A stretch of 64,000 bases of DNA, taken from positions 806,001 to 870,000 of the forward strand of contig BSDZ01000114.1 of the NCBI GenBank assembly GCA_030268105.1, given 5' to 3'. The position numbers and the translations under genes are program-made. The stretch's first letter is position 1; every line of letters begins with the position of its first letter. This stretch comes from Volvox africanus (lineage: Eukaryota; Chlorophyta; Chlorophyceae; Chlamydomonadales; Volvocaceae). Of the stretch, positions 1 through 7,700 are shown piece by piece. The notes under the pieces are model-generated. The model saw only the letters and a list, made by a program, of their open reading frames with translations. It was not told the DNA's origin and made no database searches.

Positions 1-1
1 G

Positions 2-178
2 GATTATTGGGTTCGTCGTATAGGTCGACAGCGACGAAAGCGGAAGGTGCACGAGTATCTGGTCAAGTGGACTGGCTATTCTAGCAAGCACAACTCTTGG
101 GAGCCGACGCGTGATTTCTCGCCAAAAATGAAGCCCCTATTGGAGGAAGCTCGTCTACGTGCCACGCAGACCCAATGA
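2..178 (+). pseudogene. C-terminal chromodomain of a Ty3/gypsy chromovirus integrase (cut by window edge)
   Basis: Reading from position 2 gives 58 codons ending at TGA 176-178. The translation contains EYLVKWTGY followed by HNSWEP, the signature of a chromodomain. This domain sits at the C-terminus of integrase in chromoviral Ty3/gypsy elements and in known families directs integration towards methylated-histone chromatin. The cage tryptophan is at codon 68-70 and the second cage aromatic (Tyr) at 77-79. The first cage residue would lie left of the window. A basic loop (RQRRKRK) separates the first strand from the KW motif. The same segment recurs at 1320-1496 with an offset of 1,318 bp, so two elements lie in tandem. 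This copy has no internal stop in what is visible, but the rest of the polyprotein is outside the window, so its intactness is unknown. A polypurine tract and an LTR follow directly, as expected for the 3' end of such an element. Confidence 0.85.
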
Positions 179-237
179 TCTCTGCAGTCAATGCTGTTCG
201 ATGCAGCGAGGACGCTGCATACGGGAAGGGGGATAGT
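179..237 (+). other. 3' untranslated spacer and polypurine tract of the left gypsy element
   Basis: Between the chromodomain stop and the LTR lies a 58-bp spacer ending in GGGAAGGGGGATAG (223-236). A purine run directly upstream of the 3' LTR is the plus-strand priming site of LTR retrotransposons. The spacer also contains an imperfect repeated word GATGCAGCGAGGACGCTGCAT, whose ATGCAGCG and CGCTGCAT ends can pair. The equivalent segment 1497-1554 is conserved in the second copy, with AGGAGGGGGGATAG at 1541-1554. Confidence 0.65.
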
Positions 238-430
238 TGTTGTGCGCCAGTTCGATCACCGTTCACACCGAAATAGCTCGCAATACATTCGAGCATTGTG
301 AAGCATGATATAAGCATATTAGCATGATATATTCGAGTATATCTAGCTAATCAGGCATGTCGCATTAGCATCCACGACATCGCGCTGTCGGTCAACATGT
401 TTGACTCGAGACTGATAATTAATGTGCGAC

Positions 431-492
431 CTATCTATTGGCATAATATATCACGTAATTATAATTTAAATATTATTACCTCATCTGTGTCA
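431..492. promoter_or_regulatory. Invariant AT-rich block inside LTR 1
   Basis: These 62 bases are identical to 1748-1809 in LTR 2, although the surrounding LTR sequence differs at roughly one base in ten. The block contains TAATATATCACG and AATTATAATTTAAATATT and is the most AT-rich part of the LTR. Its position upstream of two palindromes would suit a promoter or regulator-binding region. The sequence does not show where transcription starts. Confidence 0.35.
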
Positions 493-497
493 CAAAC

Positions 498-562
498 CAT
501 ACGCGTATGTGAGAATGCGACGATCGCGATGGTTGGGTCGGCAACCGAATATCGATATTCGG
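498..562. promoter_or_regulatory. Two palindromes in LTR 1 (12 bp and 18 bp)
   Basis: CATACGCGTATG at 498-509 is a perfect 12-bp palindrome. CCGAATATCGATATTCGG at 545-562 is a perfect 18-bp palindrome. Both are kept in LTR 2: the first exactly at 1815-1826, the second at 1862-1879 with one central change (ATCCAT instead of ATCGAT). Perfect palindromes of this size in an LTR are candidate binding sites for dimeric regulators. No specific factor can be named. Confidence 0.4.
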
Positions 563-1055
563 ACCTTCGCATATTGCATGCGTTGCATCCATTAATATCA
601 CGGATTACGCGGTATTTAGAATAGTGCTATGAAGGTACTCACACTTGAGATCGGAATCCACACTTGAGACCTGTACTGCACATCGGTATCGCGACATGAT
701 AGGTGCGAGGACGGCCGCCTAGAGACCGAAGTCGGCTCGATGCTACTTTGGATGAAGTACTCGTGTACTTAACACAATCTAATTCGGATACATACGTTAT
801 ATGCATTTATATTCAGCCTGAGCTATTCCAGCATAGCATCTTCAGCCGGATGATGAACATTGCCCGCGGGGTCTGACGGCCAACTACCCATTTGTAGACG
901 AAGACTATTGTAAGTTGGATCTTTCCTTATTGTTGAGTCTTCCGCTGTCACTTTCCTCGCATTGAATCGCCTTGTTGTTTGTAAGCTCGGCGCGCACCTA
1001 GCTAACATTCAGACGTGCAGATTCAGTGCATGATTGAAGAAGGAAGGATACAACA

Positions 1056-1082
1056 CATTCGCTCGCCGATGGTTCCCGAAAA
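1056..1082 (+). other. Deletion scar between LTR leader stub and integrase tail
   Basis: After ACAACA the sequence resembles the segment after LTR 2 for about 20 bp (CAT.C..TC.CC.ATG, then CCGAAA). It then switches at about 1080 to codons for KLLPRWIGPY of the integrase C-terminus. Several kilobases of a normal gypsy interior are lost here. The exact breakpoint cannot be set to the base because the flanking homology is short and degenerate. Confidence 0.55.
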
Positions 1083-1496
1083 TTATTACCTCGCTGGATT
1101 GGTCCATATCCCGTTGTTCACATGGTAGGAAATGTTGCTGTAGAGCTATCCCTACCCCCTGACATGAATATTCACCCCAAGTTTCACATCTCCCTCATCC
1201 GTCCTTATCGCGGTGCAGTACCCGTTACAAACAAAACCGATGCCCCTGCAGTAATGGACCCCGGTCCCGAGACCTGGATCGCAGGCAAATAAAAGGTGTA
1301 CGATGTGGAACGGATACTGGATTATCGGTTTCGTCGTGTAGGTCGACAGCAACGAAAGCGGAAGGTGCACGAGTATCTGGTCAAATGGACTGGCTATTCT
1401 AGCAAGCACAACTCTTGGGAGCCGACGTGTAATTTCTCGCCAGAGATAAAGCCCCTATTGGAGGAAGCTCGTCTACGTGCCACACACACCCAATGA
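1077..1496 (+). pseudogene. Integrase C-terminus of a chromovirus: GPY/F module and chromodomain with in-frame stop
   Basis: One frame (codons starting at multiples of 3) encodes, from 1080, KLLPRWIGPYPVVHMVG, then LPPDMNIHPKFHISLIRPY at about 1152-1208. This is the GPY/F module typical of Ty3/gypsy integrase. The frame meets TAA at 1290-1292 and continues with YDVERIL and EYLVKWTGY...HNSWEP, a chromodomain, to TGA at 1494-1496. All three methyl-lysine cage aromatics are present: Tyr at 1299, Trp at 1386 and Tyr at 1395. A basic insertion (RRVGRQQRKRKVHE) lies between the first strand and the KW motif. The upstream integrase, RNase H, RT and gag parts are deleted. A fragment from the GTG at 1296 to the stop is open for 66 codons, but nothing suggests separate translation. 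The stop and the deletion make this a dead copy. Confidence 0.85.
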
Positions 1497-1540
1497 TCTC
1501 TGCAGTCGATGCTGTGCGATGCAGCGAGGACGCTGCATAC

Positions 1541-1554
1541 AGGAGGGGGGATAG
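1541..1554 (+). other. Polypurine tract before LTR 2
   Basis: AGGAGGGGGGATAG lies directly before LTR 2 and matches the tract before LTR 1 in position and in its GGGGGATAG end. It is the expected plus-strand primer of reverse transcription. The spacer 1497-1540 between the chromodomain stop and this tract aligns with 179-222. Confidence 0.65.
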
Positions 1555-1555
1555 T

Positions 1556-2366
1556 TATTGTATGCCAGTTCGATCACCGTTCACACCGAAATAGGTCGCA
1601 ATACATTCGAGCATTGTGAAGCATGATATAAGCATATTAGCATGATATACTTGAGTATATCTAGCTAATCACGCATGTCGCATTATAATCTACGACATCG
1701 CTCTGTTGGTCAACATGTTTGACTCGAAGCTGATATCGATGCGCCATCTATCTATTGGCATAATATATCACGTAATTATAATTTAAATATTATTACCTCA
1801 TCTGTGTCATAAACCATACGCGTATGCGGGAACGCGATGATCGCGATGGTTGGGTCGGCAACCGAATATCCATATTCGGACCTTCGCATATTGCATACGT
1901 TGCATCCATTCATATCACGGATTACGCGATATTCAGAACAGTACTGAGATAACACTCACACTTGAGATCGGAATCCAGTGAGACCTGTACTGCACATCGG
2001 TATCACGACGTGATAGGTGCGAGGACGGCCACCTAGAGACTGAAGTCGGCTTGACACTACTTTGGATTAAGTACTCGCGTACTTAACTCAGTCTAATCCC
2101 CATACATACGATATACTCATTTATTATCGGCCTGAGCTAATCTAGTATTTCATTTCCAGACGTATGATGAACGCTGCCCGCGGGGTCTGATGGCAGACTT
2201 CTAATTTGCAACTGAAGATCATTGTAAGTTGAATCTTTCCTTATCTATAAATCTTCCGCTGTCACATTGCTTGCACTGGAGTGTCTTGTTGTTGGCAAGC
2301 ACCATGCACGTGTAGCTAACACTCAGACGTGCAGATTCAGTGCATGATCGAAGGAAGGATACAACA
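1556..2366 (+). repeat. LTR 2 of a Ty3/gypsy element (811 bp)
   Basis: This is the partner of LTR 1. It begins TATTGT, where LTR 1 has TGTTGT (a G-to-A change in the terminal dinucleotide), and ends ACAACA at 2361-2366. The length differs from LTR 1 by only 7 bp, and part of this comes from a CACTTGAG word near 650-670 that is duplicated in LTR 1 and contracted here. The AT-rich block (1748-1809), the 12-bp palindrome (1815-1826) and the degenerate 18-bp palindrome (1862-1879) are kept. The altered first dinucleotide alone would be expected to impair integration of a new copy. Confidence 0.75.
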
Positions 2367-2582
2367 CATCCAGTCTCCCATGCCGACTTCTCCGAAATCA
2401 GTGCTTTTCCCAGGTTCAGCACCCACCGCCGGCATCCAGCCGAATCTGCCGAATCAACTAAGGCGTCAACTCCGCTCCTGGTCAGCTCGCAGGTCACTTT
2501 AATTGGGGTTGTCACTGTATATCGACCACATATGGCCCCCAGAGTCAAAATTGCTTTGCAAGTCACCGAAAGACACATGAAA
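2367..2582 (+). other. Element leader or flank after LTR 2, no supported gene
   Basis: The first 30 bases resemble the stub after LTR 1, so this may be the 5' interior of a third tandem element. Otherwise it is host flank. An ATG inside the LTR end (2344) opens a frame of 52 codons to TAA at 2500-2502. A second frame from GTG 2340 runs 83 codons to 2591. Neither shows a gag zinc knuckle or any known motif, and they overlap each other. I see no promoter, RNA gene or convincing coding sequence here. Confidence 0.4.
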
Positions 2583-2932
2583 GCCGTCTGAAAGATACGA
2601 GCCTGACTTTCACATAGACACGGCCGTCTAAAGCAAAAGCTGTCTTGTGAAAGCAGCTTCCAGCTTTCGAATGCCTAGTGGAGCTTCAGGCTTGTGGTTT
2701 TGGGCTTTGAACGCCGCCTGCAAGACACGGGTCTGTCTTTCGCAAAACACACGGCTTGAAAAAGAAATTGCTGTCTTGTGAAAGAAGCTTCCAGCTTTCG
2801 AAAGCCTAGTGGAGCTTCACGCTTGTGGCTTTGGGCTTTTAACGCCGCCTGCAAGCCGCGGGTCTGTCTTTTGCAAGACACACGGCTTGAAGAAGCAAAA
2901 GCTGTCTTGTAAAAGCAGCTTCCAGCTTTCGA
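2583..2932. repeat. 131-bp tandem repeat, about 2.7 copies
   Basis: The word GCTGTCTTGT starts at 2639, 2770 and 2901, giving a strict 131-bp period. Units 2639-2769 and 2770-2900 are about 90% identical. A more diverged partial unit precedes them (2583-2638), and a 32-bp partial unit follows (2901-2932). The units contain GCAGCTTCCAGCTTTCGAA and GCCGCCTGCAAG. The last partial unit stops about 12 bp before the large satellite begins. CCAGCTTTCGAAAGCC at 2791-2806 joins two words that are diagnostic of the neighbouring satellite. Confidence 0.85.
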
Positions 2933-2943
2933 TATCCCTCGGC

Positions 2944-3904
2944 TATCGTGGCTTTCTTGGCTTTCGTGGCCTTCGCCGTACCTTGGTTGTTTTCCGGCCG
3001 GGGGGGCCACCAAAGCTGGCTTTCGTGGCTGTTGTGGCTTTCGCCGTACCTTGGTTGTTTTCCGGCCGGGGGGGCTACCAAAGCTGGCTTTCGTGGCTTT
3101 CGTGGCTTTCTTGGCTTCCTTGGCTTTCGCCGTACCTTGGTTGTTTTCCGGCCGGGGGGGCCGCCAAAGCTGGCTTTCGTGGCTTTCATGGCTTTCGCCG
3201 TACCTTGGTTGTTTTACGGCTGGGGGAGCCACCAAAGCTGGCTTTCGTGGCTGTCGTGGCTTTCGTGGCTTTCGCCGTACCTTGGTTGTTTTCCGGCCGG
3301 GGGGGCCACCAAAGCTGGCTTTCGTGGCTGTCGTGGCTTTCTTGGCATTCTTGGCTTTCGCCGTACCATGGTTGTTTTCCGGCCGGGGGGGCCACCAAAG
3401 CTGGCTTCCGTGGCTTTCGTGGCTTTCGTGGCTTTCGTGGCTTTCGCCGTACCTTGGTTGTTTTCCGGCCGGGGAGGGCACCAAAGCTGGCTTTCGTGGC
3501 TTTCGTGGCTTTCGTGGCTTTCACCGTACCTTGGTTGTTTTCCGGCAGGGGGGGCCACCAATGCTGGCTTTCGTGGCTTTCGTGGCTTTCGTGGCTTTCG
3601 TGGCTTTCGCAGTACCTTGGTTGTTTTCCGGCCGGGGAGGGCACCAAAGCTGGCTTTCGTGCCTTTCGTGGTTTTCGTGGCTTTCACCGTACCTTGGTTG
3701 TTTTCCGGCCGGGGGGGCTGCCAAAGCTGGCTTTCAATGCTTTCGTGGCTTTCGTGGCTTTCGCCGTACCATGGTTGTTTTTCGGCCGGGGGGGCCACCA
3801 AAGTTGGCTTTCGTGGCTGTCGTGGCTTTCGTGGCTTTATTGACTTTTGCCGTACCTCGGTTGTTTTCCGGCGGGGGGGGCCGCCAAACCTAACTTTCGT
3901 GGCA
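2944..3904 (-). repeat. Satellite array, reverse-orientation arm (12 monomers)
   Basis: The monomer of the large satellite is present here as its reverse complement: GCTTTCGTG 9-mers, GCCGTACCTTGGTTGTTTTC, then a run of Gs and CACCAAAGC. Twelve GTACC core positions lie at 2978, 3046, 3132, 3200, 3277, 3363, 3449, 3526, 3612, 3689, 3766 and 3852. The spacings are 68, 86, 68, 77, 86, 86, 77, 86, 77, 77 and 86 bp, all of the form 41 + 9n. The 9-mers here are almost all the CACG form; the CATG form common just right of the inversion is rare. This arm therefore belongs to a different subfamily from its neighbour. Open frames in this arm are a composition effect. Confidence 0.95.
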
Positions 3905-3916
3905 TAAAAACCAAGG
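3895..3916. other. Head-to-head inversion junction of the satellite
   Basis: Reverse-oriented sequence ends with CCTAACTTTCGTGGCA at 3904, and forward-oriented sequence starts at 3905 with TAAAAACCAAGGTACAGCG, which aligns to AAAACAACCAAGGTACGGCG of the forward monomer. No spacer lies between the arms. The switch falls inside the core of a monomer, not at a monomer edge. Spacings on the two sides (reverse, moving outward: 86, 77, 77, 86, 77; forward: 77, 68, 68, 77, 78) do not mirror each other. Confidence 0.85.
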
Positions 3917-4700
3917 TACAGCGAATGCCACAAATAGGATGAAAGCCACGAAAGCCAGCTTTGGTGGCCCCCCCGGCCGGAAAACAACCATGGTACGGCG
4001 AAAGCCACGAAAGCCACGAAAGCCAGCTTTGGTGGCCCCCCCGGCCCGAAAACAACCAAGGTACGGCGGAAGCAACGAAAGCCACGAATGCCAGCTTTGG
4101 TGGCCCCCCCATCCGAAAAACAACCAAGGTACGGCGGAAGCCACGAAAGCCACGAAAGCCACGAAAGCTAGCTTTGGCAGCCCCCTTGGCCGGAAAACAA
4201 CCAAGGTACGGCAAAAGCCACGAAAGCCATGAAAGCCAAGAAAGCCAGCTTTCGTGGCCCCCCCCAGCCGGAAAACAACCAAGGTACGGCGAAAGCCACA
4301 AAAGCCATGAAAAGCACAAAGGCCACGAAAGCCAGCTTTGGTGGCCCCCCTCAGCCGGAAAACACCAAAGGAACGGCGAAAGCCACGAAAGCAACGAAAT
4401 CCAGCTTTGGTGGCCCCCCCGGCCGAAAAACAACCAAGGTACGACGTAAGCCACGAAAGCCATGAATACCACGAAAGCCAGCTTTGGTGGCCCCCCAGGC
4501 CGGAAAACAACCATGGTACGGTGAAAGCCACGAAAGTCATGGAAGCCACGAAAGCCAGCTTTGGTGGCGCCCCCGGCCGGAAAACAACCATGGTACGGCG
4601 AAAGCCATGAAAGCAACGAAAGCCATGAAAGCAAGCTTTGGCAGGCCCCCCGGCCGGAAAACAACCAAGGTACGGTGAAAGCCATGAAAGCCATGAAAGC
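3905..4700 (+). repeat. Divergent monomers at the left edge of the forward arm
   Basis: Monomers here have individual changes, such as GGAACGG at 4371 in place of GGTACGG, ATCCGAAAAAC near 4111 and CAAATAGGATG near 3931. They do not belong to an obvious longer period. This is what is expected at the edge of a satellite array, where exchange with neighbours is least frequent. Confidence 0.6.
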
Positions 4701-7700
4701 CACGAAAGCCAGCTTTGGTGGCCCCCCCCAGCCGGAAAACAATTAAGGTACGGCGAAAGCCACGAAAGCCATGAAAGCCACGAAAGCCAGCTTTGGTGGC
4801 CCTCCCGACCGGAAAACAACCAAGGTACGGCAAAAGCCACGAAAGCCATGAAAGCCACGAAAGACAGCTTTGGTGGCCCCCCCGGCCGGAAAACAACCAA
4901 GGTACGGCAAAAGCCATGATGGTCAAGAAAGCCAAGAAAGCCACGAAAGCCAGCTTTGGTGGCCCCCCCTAGCCGGAAAACAATTAAGGTACGGCGAAAG
5001 CCACGAAAGCCATGACAGCCACGAAAGCCAGCTTTGGTGGCGCTTCCGACCGGAAAACAACCAAGGTACGGCAAAAGCCACGAAAGCCATGAAAGCCACG
5101 AAAGCCAGCTTTGGTGGCCCCCCCGGCCGGAAAACAACCAAGGTACGGCGTAAGCCACGAAAGCCATGAATACCACGAAAGCCAGCTTTGGTGGCCCCCC
5201 AGGCCGGAAAACAACCATGGTACGGTGAAAGCCACGAAAGTCATGGAAGCCACGAAAGCCAGCTTTGGTGGCGCCCCCTGCCCGAAAATAACCAAGGTAC
5301 AGCGAAAGCCACGAAAGCCATGAAAGCAACGAAAGCCAGCTGTGGTGGCCCCCCCGGCCCGAAAACAACCAAGGTACAGCGAAAGCCACGAAAGCCATGA
5401 AAGCCACCAAAGCCAGCTTTGGTGGCGCCCCCGGCCGGAAAACAACCAAGGTACGGCGAAAGCCACGAAAGCCACGAAAGCCAGCTCTGGTGGCCCCCCC
5501 GGTCGGAAAACAACCAAGGTACGGCGAAAGCCAAAAAAGCCATGAAAGCCACGAAAGCCAGCTTTGGTGGCCCCCCCGGCCCGAAAACAACCAAGGTACA
5601 GCGAAAGCCACGAAAGCCATGAAAGCCACCAAAGCCAGCTTTGGTGGCGCCCCCGGCCGGAAAACAACCAAGGTACGGCGGAAGCAAGGAAAGCCACGAA
5701 TGCCAGCTTTTGTGGCCCCCCCATCCGGAAAACAACCAAGGTACGGCGAAAGCCACGAAAGCCCTGAAAGCCACGAAAGACAGCTTTGGTGGCCCCCCGG
5801 CCGGAAAACAACCAAGGCATGGCGAAAGCCACGAAAGCCCAGAAAGCCACGAAAGCCACGAAAGCAAGCTTTGGCAGGCCCCCCGGCCGGAAAACAACCA
5901 AGGTACGGCAAAAGCCATGATGGTCAAGAAAGCCATGAAAGCCACGAAAGCCAGCTTTGGTGGCCCCCCCCAGCCGGAAAACAATTAAGGTACGGCGAAA
6001 GCCACGAAAGCCATGAAAGCCACGAAAGCCAGCTTTGGTGGCCCTCCCGACCGGAAAACAACCAAGGTACGGCAAAAGCCACGAAAGCCATGAAAGCCAC
6101 GAAAGACAGCTTTGGTGGCCCCCCTGGCCGGAAAACAACTAAGGTACGGCGTAAGCCACGAAAGCCATGAAAGCCACGAAAGCCAGCTTTGGTGGCCCCC
6201 CCCAGCCGGAAAACAATTAAGGTACGGCGTAAGCCACGAAAGCCATGAAAGCCACGAAAGCCAGCTTTGGTGGCCCTCCCGACCGGAAAACAACCAAGGT
6301 ACGGCAAAAGCCACGAAAGCCATGAAAGCCACGAAAGACAGCTTTGGTGGCCCCCCCGGCCGGAAAACAACCAAGGTACGGCAAAAGCCATGATGGTCAA
6401 GAAAGCCAAGAAAGCCACGAAAGCCAGCTTTGGTGGCCCCCCCTAGCCGGAAAACAATTAAGGTACGGCGAAAGCCACTAAAGCCATGACAGCCACGAAA
6501 GCCAGCTTTGGTGGCGCTTCCGACCGGAAAACAACCAAGGTACGGCAAAAGCCACGAAAGCCATGAAAGCCACGAAAGCCAGCTTTGGTGGCCCCCCCGG
6601 CCGGAAAACAACCAAGGTACGGCGTAAGCCACGAAAGCCATGAATACCACGAAAGCCAGCTTTGGTGGCCCCCCAGGCCGGAAAACAACCATGGTACGGT
6701 GAAAGCCACGAAAGTCATGGAAGCCACGAAAGCCAGCTTTGGTGGCGCCCCCTGCCCGAAAATAACCAAGGTACAGCGAAAGCCACGAAAGCCATGAAAG
6801 CAACGAAAGCCAGCTGTGGTGGCCCCCCCGGCCCGAAAACAACCAAGGTACAGCGAAAGCCACGAAAGCCATGAAAGCCACCAAAGCCAGCTTTGGTGGC
6901 GCCCCCGGCCGGAAAACAACCAAGGTACGGCGAAAGCCACGAAAGCCACGAAAGCCAGCTCTGGTGGCCCCCCCGGTCGGAAAACAACCAAGGTACGGCG
7001 AAAGCCAAAAAAGCCATGAAAGCCACGAAAGCCAGCTTTGGTGGCCCCCCCGGCCCGAAAACAACCAAGGTACAGCGAAAGCCACGAAAGCCATGAAAGC
7101 CACCAAAGCCAGCTTTGGTGGCGCCCCCGGCCGGAAAACAACCAAGGTACGGCGGAAGCAAGGAAAGCCACGAATGCCAGCTTTTGTGGCCCCCCCATCC
7201 GGAAAACAACCAAGGTACGGCGAAAGCCACGAAAGCCATGAAAGCCACGAAAGACAGCTTTGGTGGCCCCCCGGCCGGAAAACAACCAAGGCATGGCGAA
7301 AGCCACGAAAGCACAGAAAGCCACGAAAGCCACGAAAGCAAGCTTTGGCAGGCCCCCCGGCCGGAAAACAACCAAGGTACGGCAAAAGCCATGATGGTCA
7401 AGAAAGCCATGAAAGCCACGAAAGCCAGCTTTGGTGGCCCCCCCCAGCCGGAAAACAATTAAGGTACGGCGAAAGCCACGAAAGCCATGAAAGCCACGAA
7501 AGCCAGCTTTGGTGGCCCTCCCGACCGGAAAACAACCAAGGTACGGCAAAAGCCACGAAAGCCATGAAAGCCACGAAAGACAGCTTTGGTGGCCCCCCTG
7601 GCCGGAAAACAACTAAGGTACGGCGTAAGCCACGAAAGCCATGAAAGCCACGAAAGCCAGCTTAGGTCGGAAAACAACCATGGTACGGTAAAAGCCACGA

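Larger units (their letters stand above)
238..1055 (+). repeat. LTR 1 of a Ty3/gypsy element (818 bp)
   Basis: The segment follows a polypurine tract, starts with TGTTGT and ends with ACAACA, a perfect inverted terminal hexamer of the usual TG...CA form. It recurs as LTR 2 at 1556-2366. By eye about one base in ten differs in the first half and more in the last third, so the pair is old. An AT-rich stretch at 431-492 is identical in both LTRs, and GATATAAG at 307-314 is also conserved and could be a TATA element. Open frames inside it (for example 397-624) are not conserved between the copies and are not called. The right end is uncertain by about 20 bp because weak similarity between the two copies continues beyond ACAACA and no convincing tRNA primer site (TGG...) follows at the expected place. 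Confidence 0.75.
238..2366 (+). mobile_element. Internally deleted Ty3/gypsy chromovirus: LTR, deletion scar, integrase tail, LTR
   Basis: Two direct LTRs (238-1055 and 1556-2366) flank only about 500 bp, in which a short leader-like stub jumps straight into the GPY/F module of integrase. Gag, protease, reverse transcriptase, RNase H and the integrase catalytic core are all missing, so the element cannot act on its own. LTR 1 is directly preceded by the chromodomain and polypurine tract of another copy (1-237). The two elements therefore share LTR 1 in a tandem arrangement, as produced by LTR-LTR recombination. No target-site duplication can be tested because both outer boundaries run into more element-like sequence. 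Confidence 0.75.

Noticed and set aside
397..624. 75-codon open frame inside LTR 1
   Set aside because: It is not conserved in LTR 2, shows no motif and spans the palindromes and AT-rich block. It is likely chance.
1056..1085. tRNA primer-binding site after LTR 1
   Set aside because: TGGTTCCCGAAAA at 1070 starts with TGG but lies about 15 bp from the LTR end and is not kept after LTR 2, so it cannot be called.
2219..2578. 119-codon minus-strand frame over the end of LTR 2 and its flank
   Set aside because: It crosses the LTR boundary, has no counterpart in LTR 1 and shows no recognisable domain.
2675..4742. Proline-, lysine- or tryptophan-rich repeat protein genes at the array's left edge
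   Set aside because: The same peptides appear in several frames on both strands. Low-complexity repeats of three rotating types are exactly what the DNA repeat predicts.
2944..5000. Large perfect palindrome around the inversion point
   Set aside because: The unit spacings left and right of 3904/3905 do not mirror each other and the arms belong to different subfamilies, so only monomer-level complementarity exists.
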